Below, piece after piece: positions 63,959 to 64,000 of a stretch of 64,000 bases of DNA. The first letter of the stretch is position 1. Each line of letters begins with the position of its first letter. A model generated the notes under the pieces. That model searched no databases, was not told where the DNA came from, and saw only the letters and a list, made by a program, of their open reading frames with translations. Source of the DNA: Pseudomonas sp. MUP55 (GTDB lineage Bacteria > Pseudomonadota > Gammaproteobacteria > Pseudomonadales > Pseudomonadaceae). Made by a program: the position numbers and the translations under genes. The DNA lies in NCBI RefSeq assembly GCF_034043515.1, contig NZ_CP138214.1, forward strand, positions 1,178,001 to 1,242,000, given 5' to 3'.

Positions 63959-64000
63959 ATTGCGCGCTGATGAACTTGGCGCCTGCCGCATGAAAAGCAA

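Overview
The window is chromosomal DNA of a Pseudomonas, most probably of the P. fluorescens group. The evidence is the alginate operon in the pseudomonad order, a carboxylesterase whose catalytic Ser114/Asp168/His199 sit where they do in P. fluorescens esterase II, the aap, hmg and fecIRA loci, Pseudomonas-type small families (DUF3077, DUF3509), and many inverted-pair REP elements (REPINs) built on two consensus arms (TGTGGGAGGGGGCTTGC and TGTGGCGAGGGAGCTTGC). I see no tRNA, rRNA, CRISPR, transposase or phage gene.

Layout. 1-7.2 kb: the start of the alginate operon on the minus strand (algD, alg8, alg44, algK, partial algE), preceded by a long leader and an AlgU-type promoter. 7.5-13.7 kb: yaaA, an unrecognised zinc-ribbon-like protein, a polysaccharide deacetylase-like protein with altered metal ligands, a PIN-PhoH ATPase and moaCDE. 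13.9-20.8 kb: an A+T-richer accessory block with a 670-residue protein made of two tandem copies of one unrecognised domain, then a 1577-residue RHS protein. 21-27.8 kb: rhlB, estB and the acidic amino acid ABC transporter aapJQMP behind a sigma-54 promoter. 27.8-30.7 kb: an mqsRA toxin-antitoxin pair with its palindromic operator, and a GntR regulator with a CynX/NimT-type MFS exporter. 30.7-39.2 kb: a six-gene chaperone-usher fimbrial operon whose subunits are DUF1120 proteins, next to two response-regulator genes (one fused to an HPt domain). 39.2-45.3 kb: small enzymes, a siderophore receptor and dacB. 45.3-50.9 kb: hmgR/hmgA-fahA-maiA for homogentisate breakdown plus an aromatic-acid-type transporter. 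50.9-64 kb: a SirB1-type protein, leucine dehydrogenase, yebG with a LexA box, an orphan antitoxin-like gene, psiE, DUF3509, serine uptake and deamination (sdaC, sdaA, LysR regulator), a ribosome hibernation factor, and fecI-fecR-fecA with a Fur box.

The least described parts are the DUF1120 fimbrial system and the duplicated-domain/RHS pair. All three DUF1120 proteins and the C-terminal half of the last gene share one cysteine pair exactly 39 residues apart, a donor-strand-like N-terminus and a C-terminal strand ending in Tyr-Leu, which is what chaperone-usher pilins look like. Two REPINs show unusual biology: one lies in frame inside the 5' coding region of algK, and another sits inside an older REPIN upstream of dacB.
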